Shown: positions 53,622 to 62,743 of the stretch, piece by piece
Layout of the letters: every line of letters starts with the position of its first letter
Numbering within the stretch: position 1 is the stretch's first letter
Assembly: GCF_900101475.1 (NCBI RefSeq)
Contig: NZ_FMZV01000010.1
Span: forward strand, 99,793-163,792
Source: Ruegeria marina
GTDB taxonomy: Bacteria > Pseudomonadota > Alphaproteobacteria > Rhodobacterales > Rhodobacteraceae
DNA: 64,000 bases
Reading direction: 5' to 3'
Notes under the pieces: generated by a model
Database searches by the model: none
The model's input: only the letters and a program-made list of their open reading frames with translations
What the model was told of the DNA's origin: nothing
Position numbers and translations under genes: made by a program

Positions 53622-54845
53622 ATGGCGCTGGATATCGACTTTGTCCGCAAACAGTTTCCTGCCTTTTCCGAGGCATCCCTGCATGGCCAGGCGTTTTTCG
53701 AGAACGCGGGCGGATCCTATACCTGCCAGCCGGTGATCGACCGGCTGACCCGCTTCTATACCCAGCGAAAGGTGCAGCCCTACGCCCCTTACGAGGCGAG
53801 CCGCCTGGCAGGCGCGGAGATGGACGAGGCCCGGTCGCGGATGGCGGCGATCCTCGGGGTCGAAAGCGATGAGTTGAATTTCGGCCCCTCGACCAGCCAG
53901 AATACCTATGTTCTGGCTCAGGCGTTTCGCAAATGGATGCGGCCCGGCGAGGCGATCGTGGTTACCAACCAGGATCACGAGGCCAACACCGGCCCCTGGC
54001 GGCGTCTGGCCGAGGACGGGATCGAGATAAGGGAATGGCGGATCGATCCGGAGACCGGGCATCTGACCCCTGAGGATCTGGAAAACCTGCTTGATGAAAA
54101 GGTGCGTCTGGTCTGTTTTCCGCACTCTTCTAATGTGGTGGGCGAAATCAATCCGGTTACCGAGATTACCGCGATCGCACATGCCGCGGGCGCTTTCGTC
54201 TGCGTGGATGGCGTGTCTTATGCACCGCACGGATTTCCCAATGTCGGCGAGCTTGGACCCGACATCTATCTGTTTTCGTCCTACAAGACCTATGGGCCGC
54301 ACCAGGGGATCATGGTGATCCGGCGCGCGCTGGGGCAGATGCTTCCGAACCAGGGGCACTACTTCAACGGCGACGTGCTTTACAAGCGGTTCACGCCCGC
54401 AGGCCCTGATCATGCGCAGATCGCGGCCAGCGCGGGCATGGCCGATTATGTCGAACTGCTGGCGCAGCATCACGGCTGCACGGAAACTGACCCCGCCGCA
54501 CGCGCGGGTTTTGTGCATGATCTGATGCGCGCACACGAAGTGGACCTGCTGCAGCCGCTGCTGGACGCGGTCAAGGACCGCAATTCGGTCCGGCTGCTGG
54601 GGCCGGCGGTGGCGGAAACGCGGGCGCCGACCGTTGCCTTGGCCCTGACCCGCCCGGCCGAGCCGGTGGCTGCGGAACTGGCGAAATTCGGGGTGATGGC
54701 CGGAGGCGGCGATTTCTACGCCGTGCGCGCGCTGCAAGGGATGGGCGTCGATCCGCAAAAGGGCGTCCTGCGCGTCAGCTTCACCCATTACACGGCAAGA
54801 TCCGAGATAGACCAGCTTTTGCAGGCGCTTGACCGGGTTTTGTGA
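53622..54845 (+). CDS. Class V aminotransferase / cysteine desulfurase-like protein
   Basis: A 407-residue fold-type I PLP enzyme. The likely PLP lysine is Lys222 in SSYKTYGPHQG; the pattern CVDGVSYAPHG just before supplies the Asp that pairs with the pyridine nitrogen. An N-terminal FENAGGSYTCQPVIDRL block is typical of SufS/IscS-like class V enzymes. It does not show the conserved mobile-loop cysteine of classical desulfurases, so it may act as a lyase or transaminase on another amino acid. ATG 53622 is the first conserved start. The gene lies between acuI and phr. Confidence 0.82.
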   Translation: MALDIDFVRKQFPAFSEASLHGQAFFENAGGSYTCQPVIDRLTRFYTQRKVQPYAPYEASRLAGAEMDEARSRMAAILGVESDELNFGPSTSQNTYVLAQAFRKWMRPGEAIVVTNQDHEANTGPWRRLAEDGIEIREWRIDPETGHLTPEDLENLLDEKVRLVCFPHSSNVVGEINPVTEITAIAHAAGAFVCVDGVSYAPHGFPNVGELGPDIYLFSSYKTYGPHQGIMVIRRALGQMLPNQGHYFNGDVLYKRFTPAGPDHAQIAASAGMADYVELLAQHHGCTETDPAARAGFVHDLMRAHEVDLLQPLLDAVKDRNSVRLLGPAVAETRAPTVALALTRPAEPVAAELAKFGVMAGGGDFYAVRALQGMGVDPQKGVLRVSFTHYTARSEIDQLLQALDRVL

Positions 54846-54871
54846 TCCGGTTTCGCAACTGCTCCGTAGTG
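54843..54871 (+). promoter_or_regulatory. RpoE/ChrR-type promoter candidate for phr-cfa
   Basis: TGATCC (54843-54848) is followed after 18 nt by TAGTG (54867-54871). Rhodobacter RpoE, released by ChrR under singlet oxygen, uses a TGATCC -35 element with a -10 starting TA at similar spacing, and its known targets include photolyase and cyclopropane fatty acid synthase genes. The -35 overlaps the stop codon of the aminotransferase; transcription would start about 15 nt before the phr ATG. Confidence 0.6.
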
Positions 54872-54890
54872 CCGGAAAACGGAGCAGCAC

Positions 54891-56339
54891 ATGACGCAGG
54901 CCAAATCACCGATCATTTTCTGGTTCAGACGGGATTTGCGTCTGGCCGATCATCCGGGTTTCAGCGCAGCCTGTGCCACCGGGCGTCCGGTCATTCCGGT
55001 CTTTGTCCATGACGGGCGAGTCGAAGCATTGGGTGCCGCGCCCCGGTTTCGTCTCGGGCTGGGGTTGGCCGCTTTTGCCGACAGTCTGAACGCCGCCGGA
55101 AGCCGTTTGATCCTCAGACGCGGCGATCCGCTGGCCGAGTTGCGGGCGCTGCTGGCGGAAACAGGCGCCGGCGCGGTCTGGTGGTCGCGCCTCTACGATC
55201 CCGCTTCGATCGCACAGGACCAAAAGGTCAAGGCCGCGCTCAGAAATGCAGGTTGCGATGCCCGGTCCTTTGCCGGCCACCTGCTGTTCGAGCCATGGAC
55301 CGTCGAAACGGGAACCGGCGGGTTCTACAAGGTCTATTCCCCCTTCTGGCGGGCAGTGCGCGGTATCGACGTCGCGCCACCCGTACCTGTGCCGACTCGG
55401 CTGCCTGTCCCTTCGGTCTGGCCAGGCTCAGACCGCCTGGAAAGCTGGCACATGGACGCCGCCATGGGGCGCGGTGGTGCGGTCGTCGCCCGATACCAGT
55501 CGCCGGGCGAAGAGATGGCGCTGCGAAAACTAGATGTTTTCGTGGACAAGCGGATCGACCTGTACAAACAGGACCGTGACAATCTGGACGCCGAGGCCAC
55601 CTCCGGCCTGTCTGATCACCTCAGTCTGGGCGAGATCGGCCCGCGCACCTTGTGGCACCGTGGACAGGAGGCGATACGTTCCGGGGCCGCAGGGGCTGAA
55701 CATTTCCTCAAGGAACTGGTCTGGCGCGAATTCGCCTATCACCTGATGTATCACAGTCCGCACATTCTGGACCGGAACTGGCGTGCCGGATGGGAAACGT
55801 TTCCATGGTCCGAGGACAGGGACAATCCCGGTTTCGTCGCCTGGTGCCGCGGGCGTACCGGAGAGCCGCTGGTCGATGCCGCGATGCGGGAAATGTACGT
55901 CACAGGCCGGATGCACAACCGGGCTCGCATGGTTGCGGCAAGTTTCCTGACCAAGCATTTGATGGTACACTGGAAGCTGGGAATGGACTGGTTCGCCGAC
56001 TGCCTGACCGACTGGGACCCGGCATCCAATGCGATGGGCTGGCAATGGGTCGCCGGATGTGGTCCCGATGCGGCGCCATTCTTTCGGGTGTTCAACCCTG
56101 AAACCCAGGCCGCCAAGTTCGACGCCGGAGGCGCGTACCGCAAACGCTGGATCGCCGAAGCGCAGAAACAGCCGCCACAAACTGCGCTGGACTTCTTCTC
56201 GGCTATCCCCCGCGCCTGGATGCTGGACAGGGACGCATCGCCTGCTCAGCCGGTCGTTTCGCTTGAGGCGGGCAGAAAACGTGCTCTGGCGGCTTATTCA
56301 GACCAGTTTTCAACGCCAAGTAACGGAAAACTTGCGTGA
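54891..56339 (+). CDS. phr: Deoxyribodipyrimidine photolyase
   Basis: Class I CPD photolyase repairs UV-induced cyclobutane dimers using FADH and blue light. The 482-residue protein has the antenna-binding Rossmann domain (FWFRRDLRLADHPG at the N-terminus) and the FAD domain motifs LVWREFAYHLMYH, GRTGEPLVDAAMREMYVTG, MHNRARM and DWFADCLTDWDPASNAMGWQW. The tryptophans of the electron-transfer chain appear present. GGAG lies about 9 nt upstream. cfa follows. Confidence 0.95.
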   Translation: MTQAKSPIIFWFRRDLRLADHPGFSAACATGRPVIPVFVHDGRVEALGAAPRFRLGLGLAAFADSLNAAGSRLILRRGDPLAELRALLAETGAGAVWWSRLYDPASIAQDQKVKAALRNAGCDARSFAGHLLFEPWTVETGTGGFYKVYSPFWRAVRGIDVAPPVPVPTRLPVPSVWPGSDRLESWHMDAAMGRGGAVVARYQSPGEEMALRKLDVFVDKRIDLYKQDRDNLDAEATSGLSDHLSLGEIGPRTLWHRGQEAIRSGAAGAEHFLKELVWREFAYHLMYHSPHILDRNWRAGWETFPWSEDRDNPGFVAWCRGRTGEPLVDAAMREMYVTGRMHNRARMVAASFLTKHLMVHWKLGMDWFADCLTDWDPASNAMGWQWVAGCGPDAAPFFRVFNPETQAAKFDAGGAYRKRWIAEAQKQPPQTALDFFSAIPRAWMLDRDASPAQPVVSLEAGRKRALAAYSDQFSTPSNGKLA

Positions 56340-56389
56340 AAAAGCGTCTGGGCCTAGCCTTGTTCCAAACCGCAATCGGGGAGAGGCGG

Positions 56390-57604
56390 ATGATATTCAC
56401 ATCGACGGATGGTCAGGAGAACCTGCCGCGATATTTCTCGCAAGTTATGAAGATGTTGAGCCGGATGGAGGCCGGGAGACTGGACATCGCCCTGCCTGAT
56501 GGGCGGGTCTTCCGGTCCGAGGGCAAGCGTCCCGGACCCGTGGCACATGTCGATATCCATGATCCCGAAGTTTTTGCGCGCCTGATCCGTGAAGGGGAAC
56601 TTGGATTTTCCGACGCCTATATCGAGGGCGAATGGAGCACGCCGGACCTGCGCGCCTTCATGGACCTCGTACATCAGGGGGATGAAACCGTCTATGACGG
56701 GTTCCCCGGTCAGTTTCTCGCCCGTGCCTACGAGAGGCTGCGTTTCTGGTTGCAGCGCAATCACAAGGCCCAGGCAAAAAAGAACATCTCCTATCATTAC
56801 GATCTGGGCAACGCGTTCTATGGGCTGTGGCTGGACGAAACGATGACTTATTCCAGCGCGATCTTCGAAACCGGTCAGGAAAGCCTGGAAAAGGCCCAGA
56901 TCGCGAAATATGCCAGCCTTATCGACGAGATGGGAGCAAAGCCCGGCGATCACATTCTGGAGATCGGATGCGGTTGGGGCGGGTTCGCGGAATATGCCGC
57001 ACGCGAACGCGGATTGCGGGTCACCGGCCTGACCATCAGTCAGGAACAGTTCAAGTATGCAACGGAACGCATTGAAAAGGCGGGTCTTTCAGATCGTGTG
57101 GAGTTCAAGCTTCAGGATTACAGGGACGAGACGGGCACTTATGACGGTATTGCCTCGATCGAGATGTTCGAAGCTGTCGGCGAGAAGTATTGGCCGGTCT
57201 ATTTCGACACGGTGCACGACAGGCTGAAACCTGGCGGGCAGGCGACGCTCCAGATCATCACGGTTGCCGACAAGCGGTGGGAGATCTACCGCAACGGCGT
57301 CGATTTCATTCAAAAATACATCTTCCCCGGCGGAATGCTGCCGGCGCCCAGAATCCTGCGTGAACAGGTGGCGCGCGCCAGGCTGGAGTTTGTCAAGTCC
57401 AGGGAATTCGGCAAGAGCTACGACCTGACATTGCGGCGCTGGCACGAAACCTTCAACGAGAAATGGGACCAGGTCGCGGCACTGGGTTTTGATGAACGTT
57501 TCCGCCGCATGTGGAACTTCTACCTGACTTCCTGCGGCGCCGCCTTTGACTCGGGGACCTGCGATGTGACACAGATTACGGTGGCAAGACCCATGAAGAG
57601 CTGA
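56390..57604 (+). CDS. cfa: Cyclopropane-fatty-acyl-phospholipid synthase
   Basis: Cfa methylates double bonds of membrane phospholipid acyl chains with S-adenosylmethionine, stiffening membranes against stress. The 404-residue protein has the SAM-binding ILEIGCGWGGFAEYAA block near residue 189-204, the preceding SYHYDLGN motif, and the bicarbonate/active-site stretch EMFEAVGEKYWPVYF. ATG 56390 with GGGAGAGG upstream is preferred to GTG 56336, which overlaps the phr stop. phr and cfa are both singlet-oxygen (RpoE) targets in Rhodobacter. Confidence 0.93.
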   Translation: MIFTSTDGQENLPRYFSQVMKMLSRMEAGRLDIALPDGRVFRSEGKRPGPVAHVDIHDPEVFARLIREGELGFSDAYIEGEWSTPDLRAFMDLVHQGDETVYDGFPGQFLARAYERLRFWLQRNHKAQAKKNISYHYDLGNAFYGLWLDETMTYSSAIFETGQESLEKAQIAKYASLIDEMGAKPGDHILEIGCGWGGFAEYAARERGLRVTGLTISQEQFKYATERIEKAGLSDRVEFKLQDYRDETGTYDGIASIEMFEAVGEKYWPVYFDTVHDRLKPGGQATLQIITVADKRWEIYRNGVDFIQKYIFPGGMLPAPRILREQVARARLEFVKSREFGKSYDLTLRRWHETFNEKWDQVAALGFDERFRRMWNFYLTSCGAAFDSGTCDVTQITVARPMKS

Positions 57605-57616
57605 GAAACACATTCC

Positions 57617-58057
57617 ATGCCTACCGCTGCCCGCCTCGTCGCCGCTATCTGCCTGGCCGTTCTTGCCCTTGTGGTGTCCCAACAAGTCAAACCCCTGATG
57701 CCCGAAGGCACGGATTTCGGGTATTTCGACTTTGTCAACATGGGGTTGGGTTTGTTGTGCGGCTGGTTCGTCATGGGAACCCGCGCCGGTCGGGGCATAT
57801 CGGCAGGCATCACGAATGGATTGACCGGCATGGCGGCGCTGGTGTTCTGGGCGCTCTTCGTGCAAGGATCGTACGAGATGTTCCGGCTGGCCATGCGGAA
57901 CCGCTATGATGGTCCGTTCGAGGCGGTTCTGGCCATATTCGAAAAAGGGGTGGAATTCGGCGCGGTCCTGCTGGCTCCGAATATCATCTGGACATTGCTG
58001 GCGGGTGCGGTGATATGCGGGCTCATGACCGAAGTCGCCTGGCGGAGATGGCGATAA
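57617..58057 (+). CDS. trgA: Tellurite-resistance membrane protein TrgA
   Basis: A 146-residue protein with four membrane segments (about 5-22, 35-52, 65-90 and 112-138), matching TrgA of the Rhodobacter trgAB tellurite locus (QQVKPLMPEGTDFGYF is typical). Its biochemical role is unknown. It lies 12 nt after cfa and 30 nt before trgB, so it is likely part of the phr-cfa-trgAB transcript. Confidence 0.88.
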   Translation: MPTAARLVAAICLAVLALVVSQQVKPLMPEGTDFGYFDFVNMGLGLLCGWFVMGTRAGRGISAGITNGLTGMAALVFWALFVQGSYEMFRLAMRNRYDGPFEAVLAIFEKGVEFGAVLLAPNIIWTLLAGAVICGLMTEVAWRRWR

Positions 58058-58087
58058 GGCACCGAAACTCTGGGAAAATCTTTCGCC

Positions 58088-59203
58088 GTGACCAATCTTT
58101 TCTTTTACGGGACGCTGCGGTACCAGCCGCTTCTTGAGCTTGTTCTCAGCGAGCCCGGTGTTGAACTTGACACAGTCTCGGCCGAGCTTCCCGACCACAC
58201 GGTGCGAGCGGTGGCGAACCAGCCCTTCCCGATGGTGGTTCCGGCTTCCGGAAAACGGGCGCAGGGCGTCCTTGTGCGGGGGTTGACCGCGTCCCAGATC
58301 GCGCGGCTGAACTACTACGAGGGCGGGTTCGATTACGATCTGCGCCCGATGACCGTCATTCTGGAAGACGGTTCGGCGGCAGAGGCCCAGGTCTATTTCC
58401 CGCAAGAGGGCCTTTGGACGCCGGGGGGAACCTGGGATCTGGAGTCTTGGGCGGCACAATGGGGTGCGTTGACCCTGCATGCGGCGGCCGAGGTCATGGC
58501 GTTTTACGGACGGCTGACGCCCGCCGAAATTGCCCGCAGTTTCCGGGCAATCAGGGTGCGGGCGGCGGCGCGCCTGGCGGCGGCGCAGCGACCGGCCAAT
58601 CCGGGTCGCGACGTTTCGGTCGATGTCGTGGTCGAAAATCACCATCGCGCCTATGTCAATTATTTCGGCGTGGACGAGATGGATCTGCGTCACCGTCGCA
58701 ATGACGGATCCATGAGCGACAGTCTGAATCGCCGCGCACTGATGACAGGGCAGGCTTCGGTCGTGCTCCCCTACGATCCGGTGCGCGACCGGGTGCTGAT
58801 CGTCGAACAGTTTCGCGCGCCGGTGTTCATGATCGGCGATCCCGCTCCCTGGATGTGGGAGGCTGTCGCAGGCATGATCGATCCCGGCGAAACACCGGAA
58901 CAGGCCGCCCGTCGCGAGTTGCTTGAAGAAGCGCATCTGGAAGCGCGGAAGCTTGAACAGGCCGGCCGGGCCTACGCCTCCAGCGGATCATCGACCGAGT
59001 TTGTGCATCTTTTCGTCGCGCTGGCCGATATCTTGGCCGAAACCGACGCCGGAGGTCTTGCCAGTGAAGGCGAAGACATTCGAAGCCATATCCTGAGTTT
59101 CGACGCGCTGATGAATCTGATTGACACGCAGCAGATCAAGGATCTTCCGCTGGTATCGCTTGCCAACTGGCTGGCGCGCCACCGGGATCGGCTGCGGGCC
59201 TGA
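58088..59203 (+). CDS. trgB: TrgB: gamma-glutamylcyclotransferase-like plus Nudix hydrolase fusion
   Basis: A 371-residue two-domain protein. Residues 1-130 form a gamma-glutamylcyclotransferase/AIG2-like fold (FFYGTLRYQPLL and the ARLNYYEGGFDYDL block). Residues about 175-365 form an ADP-ribose-pyrophosphatase-type Nudix domain with the box GMIDPGETPEQAARRELLEE, followed by AHL where Gly is usual in the last part. Together with trgA and cysK it gives tellurite resistance in Rhodobacter. The start is GTG at 58088; no in-frame ATG is near. Ribosome-binding site is weak. Confidence 0.88.
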   Translation: MTNLFFYGTLRYQPLLELVLSEPGVELDTVSAELPDHTVRAVANQPFPMVVPASGKRAQGVLVRGLTASQIARLNYYEGGFDYDLRPMTVILEDGSAAEAQVYFPQEGLWTPGGTWDLESWAAQWGALTLHAAAEVMAFYGRLTPAEIARSFRAIRVRAAARLAAAQRPANPGRDVSVDVVVENHHRAYVNYFGVDEMDLRHRRNDGSMSDSLNRRALMTGQASVVLPYDPVRDRVLIVEQFRAPVFMIGDPAPWMWEAVAGMIDPGETPEQAARRELLEEAHLEARKLEQAGRAYASSGSSTEFVHLFVALADILAETDAGGLASEGEDIRSHILSFDALMNLIDTQQIKDLPLVSLANWLARHRDRLRA

Positions 59204-59287
59204 CCGGGCTGTAGCCCGCATCCTTGCTTGAGGTCGCGCTGCCTGAAGGCTACATCGTTAAGGACAGGACAATATTGCGAGGATATC

Positions 59288-60322
59288 ATGCGCATTGCAC
59301 GCGATCTGGCTGATGCCGTTGGACACACACCGCTGATCCGGCTGCGCCGCGTCAGCGAAGAGACCGGGTGCGAGATCCTGGGCAAAGCCGAATTCATGAA
59401 CCCGGGCCAATCGGTCAAGGATCGGGCCGCGCTCTACATCATCCGAGATGCTGTCGCGCGCGGCGATCTGAAACCCGGCGGCACGATCGTCGAAGGTACT
59501 GCGGGCAATACCGGTATCGGTCTGGCGCTGGTCGGCGCCTCGATGGGGTTCAAGACGGTGATCGTGATCCCTGAGACCCAGTCCGAAGAGAAAAAGGACA
59601 TGTTGCGTCTGGCCGGTGCTGAACTGGTGCAGGTTCCGGCCGCGCCCTACCGAAATCCCAACAACTTTGTCCATTATTCGCGCCGTTTGGCCGAGGAACT
59701 CGACAAGTCTTTGCCGAACGGGGCCATCTGGGCCAATCAGTTCGACAATATAGCCAACAAGCAGGCCCATGTCGAAACCACCGGTCCCGAGATCTGGGAA
59801 CAGACCGGCGGCAATGTCGATGCTTTCATCTGTGCGGTGGGTTCGGGCGGAACCCTGGCGGGCGTGGCAGAGGCGCTTCAGCCCAAGGGGGTCAAGATCG
59901 GCCTGGCCGACCCAATGGGGGCTGCACTCTACAGCTATTATACCACGGGCGAACTGGCGACGGAGGGCGGTTCCATTGCCGAAGGCATCGGCCAGGTGCG
60001 GATCACCAAGAACCTCGAAGGCTTCAAGCCCGATTTCACCTGTCAGGTTCCCGATGCAGAGGCATTGCCCTACATCTTCGATCTTTTGCGCCAGGAGGGG
60101 TTGGTGATGGGCGGCTCGACTGCAATTAACATCGCGGGTGCGGTGCGCATGGCGCGCGAGATGGGGCCAGGCCATACGATCGTGACCGTGCTCTGCGACT
60201 ATGGAACCCGATACCAGTCTAAGTTGTTCAACCCGGATTTCCTGCGCGAGAAGGACCTGCCGGTTCCCGACTGGATGACACGTGCGCCCAGTTCGATTCC
60301 GGGCGTTTTCGAGGACGTCTGA
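59288..60322 (+). CDS. cysK: Cysteine synthase A
   Basis: O-acetylserine sulfhydrylase makes cysteine from O-acetylserine and sulfide. The 344-residue PLP enzyme has Lys44 in NPGQSVKDRAA, the substrate loop EGTAGNTGIGLA and the phosphate-binding GSGGTLAG. It is close to the CysK of the Rhodobacter tellurite locus, where it follows trgAB as here, and is longer than E. coli CysK (323). ATG 59288 has GAGGA upstream. Confidence 0.95.
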   Translation: MRIARDLADAVGHTPLIRLRRVSEETGCEILGKAEFMNPGQSVKDRAALYIIRDAVARGDLKPGGTIVEGTAGNTGIGLALVGASMGFKTVIVIPETQSEEKKDMLRLAGAELVQVPAAPYRNPNNFVHYSRRLAEELDKSLPNGAIWANQFDNIANKQAHVETTGPEIWEQTGGNVDAFICAVGSGGTLAGVAEALQPKGVKIGLADPMGAALYSYYTTGELATEGGSIAEGIGQVRITKNLEGFKPDFTCQVPDAEALPYIFDLLRQEGLVMGGSTAINIAGAVRMAREMGPGHTIVTVLCDYGTRYQSKLFNPDFLREKDLPVPDWMTRAPSSIPGVFEDV

Positions 60323-60325
60323 GTG

Positions 60326-62743
60326 ATGTTCCGGCGACATGTGTTCCGCCTGATCCTGACTCTGGGGCTGTTGTCGCTGGCCAGTATGGCGATAGCTCAG
60401 CTGAGCGACGAGGGGCGCGCCTATTACGAAAAGTGGCAAAACACGGCGAACCGTGCCGAAGACGTGATCGAGGCAAATCGTGCCTCTGAAGTTGCCTTCG
60501 AACAATTGCGTTCTGAAATCGCGGGTTACAGGGATATCTTCAACCGCGTTCGTGGTGAGAATTCGGACCGGATCAAAACGCTGGAAAGCCAGTTGGCTGC
60601 ACTTGGTCCCAAACCCGAAGATGGCAGTGAAGAAGCCCCCGACATTGCCAGGCTGCGCCAGCATCTCGAGGATCAACTGGCAGAGTTGACAGTTCCCAGG
60701 ATCGTATCCGAGGAAGCCTATAGCCGGGCCAACGGGCTGATTTCGGAAATCGACCGGATTCTGAGAAGCCGGCAGACGAAGGAGTTGCTGGCAAGAGGAC
60801 CGTCGCCAGTCAATCCGAAGCACTGGCCCGATGCATGGAGAGATATCAAGGAGGCGCTACGGTCCCTTGCAAATGAACTCAACTCCAACCTTCGCTCCGA
60901 TGTCGTGCACGAGCAGTTGCGCCACAAGGGGCCGGCCATCGCCTTTCTGACTGTCCTGGGTGTCGTACTCCTGACGCGCGGACGGCGCTGGTCCGAGCGC
61001 GCGGGCGACTACCTTCGCACAATCGGAGGCACCGGCGGCGGTGTCTGGACTTTCATCGTCTCGCTGCTGCGGATTCTGTTGCCTTGGGTCGGGGTTTTGT
61101 TGCTTGTCACCGCTGTGTCCATGACCAGCATCGCGGGCGTCAGGGGGGCGTTGCTGATCGAGCAGATTCCCTACTGGGCTGCTGTGATCCTCTATTTCGA
61201 CTGGATCGGCCGGCAAGTCTATCTTGCGAATGCCGTACATGGGTTTCGGAAGATTTCCGAGCCGATCGTCAAGGAGATGCGAGTCTATGTCGATCTGCTT
61301 GCCATTTCCCTTGTCCTGCACGAACTGGTCAATCTGTTTGCGCGCCTGGAGAATGTATCCGAAGAAACCCGGGCCGTTGCAGGGTTTCCGATCATCCTCC
61401 TGGCGTCGGTGCTCCTGCTGCGCTTGCGACGCGTGCGTGAGACCTCGTTGGAGAACGCCACTGCGGCTTCGGGCGAACCCTTGCGCTCGGCCGGGTTCAG
61501 CCGGCTGGTCGAAGTTTTGCGCAAGGCACTTTATCTGCTGGGGATAGCTTCTCCCTTGCTTGCCATCGTTGGATACAACAACGCGGCAGAGGCGTTGATC
61601 TACCCGGCGATCAAGACGCTCGCCCTGATTGCGGTTATGGTCATCCTGCAAGGGTTCGTTACCAATCTGTATGGCTTGATCACCCGCCAGGGATCGGATG
61701 CCCAGGACTCGCTGTTTTCGGTAATGGCCGGCTTTGTTCTCGCCATCGTGGCCCTGCCGTTTCTGGCTCTCTACTGGGGCGCCAGGCAATCTGACCTGAC
61801 AGAGGTCTGGGCCCGGATCGGCCAGGGTTTCGACATCGGCGGCATCGTCATTTCGCCATCGAACTTCTTCACCTTCATCGTCATTTTTGCCATCGGTTAC
61901 ACGCTGACCAAACTGTTGCAGAGTGGTCTGCGAAACTCATTGCTCCCCAAGACCCGTATCGACGCCGGAGGGCAGAATGCGATCGTTGCGGGCACGGGCT
62001 ACGTCGGGATCTTCCTGGCATCAGTGGTGGCGATAACCGGGGCCGGCTTCGACCTCTCCTCGCTGGCGATCGTGGCCGGTGCCTTGTCGGTCGGCATCGG
62101 TTTCGGCTTGCAGACCATCGTATCCAACTTCGTCTCCGGGATCATACTGCTGATCGAGCGTCCGATCTCCAAAGGCGACTGGATCGACGTGAACGGGCAG
62201 ATTGGATATGTCCGCGACATTTCCGTACGCTCGACCCGGATCGAGACCTTCGACCGCACCGATGTGATCATTCCGAACTCTGACCTGATCAGTGGCAGTG
62301 TCACCAACTACACACGCGGCAACACGGTTGGCAGGGTCATCGTGCCGGTAGGTGTGGCCTATGGCACGGACACCCGCAAGGTCGAAGGCATTCTCAGAGA
62401 GATTGCCAAGGCGCATCCGATGGTGCTTGCCAATTCCGAGCCGAATATCGTTTTCCAGGGTTTTGGCGCGGATTCGCTCGACTTCGAGATCAGAGCGATA
62501 CTGCGGGACGTGAATTGGGTTCTGTCGGTGAAATCGGACATGAATCACGAGATCAACCGTCGGTTCCTGGAGGAAGGCATCGAGATACCCTTTGCCCAGC
62601 GGGATGTCTGGCTGAGAAATCCCGAGGCCATATCAGGCGCGGCCAGTTCAAAGGAACGGACTGCCGAGGCTGCCGAGGCCAAGTCCGATCCGATCCCGAT
62701 GCGCGATACCGACCTCGAAGGAGACGGCAGCGATGAGCACTGA
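60326..62743 (+). CDS. Large MscS-family channel with DUF3772-type N-terminus
   Basis: An 805-residue mechanosensitive channel. A signal peptide (about 1-24) precedes a periplasmic coiled-coil region (about 25-180), resembling DUF3772, then about ten membrane spans. The MscS core follows at about 560-780 with GFGLQTIVSNFVSGIILLIE near 592-611. It differs in sequence from the first MscS protein (8823-11084). It begins 3 nt after cysK and overlaps alaX by 11 nt, so it is in that operon. Confidence 0.88.
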   Translation: MFRRHVFRLILTLGLLSLASMAIAQLSDEGRAYYEKWQNTANRAEDVIEANRASEVAFEQLRSEIAGYRDIFNRVRGENSDRIKTLESQLAALGPKPEDGSEEAPDIARLRQHLEDQLAELTVPRIVSEEAYSRANGLISEIDRILRSRQTKELLARGPSPVNPKHWPDAWRDIKEALRSLANELNSNLRSDVVHEQLRHKGPAIAFLTVLGVVLLTRGRRWSERAGDYLRTIGGTGGGVWTFIVSLLRILLPWVGVLLLVTAVSMTSIAGVRGALLIEQIPYWAAVILYFDWIGRQVYLANAVHGFRKISEPIVKEMRVYVDLLAISLVLHELVNLFARLENVSEETRAVAGFPIILLASVLLLRLRRVRETSLENATAASGEPLRSAGFSRLVEVLRKALYLLGIASPLLAIVGYNNAAEALIYPAIKTLALIAVMVILQGFVTNLYGLITRQGSDAQDSLFSVMAGFVLAIVALPFLALYWGARQSDLTEVWARIGQGFDIGGIVISPSNFFTFIVIFAIGYTLTKLLQSGLRNSLLPKTRIDAGGQNAIVAGTGYVGIFLASVVAITGAGFDLSSLAIVAGALSVGIGFGLQTIVSNFVSGIILLIERPISKGDWIDVNGQIGYVRDISVRSTRIETFDRTDVIIPNSDLISGSVTNYTRGNTVGRVIVPVGVAYGTDTRKVEGILREIAKAHPMVLANSEPNIVFQGFGADSLDFEIRAILRDVNWVLSVKSDMNHEINRRFLEEGIEIPFAQRDVWLRNPEAISGAASSKERTAEAAEAKSDPIPMRDTDLEGDGSDEH

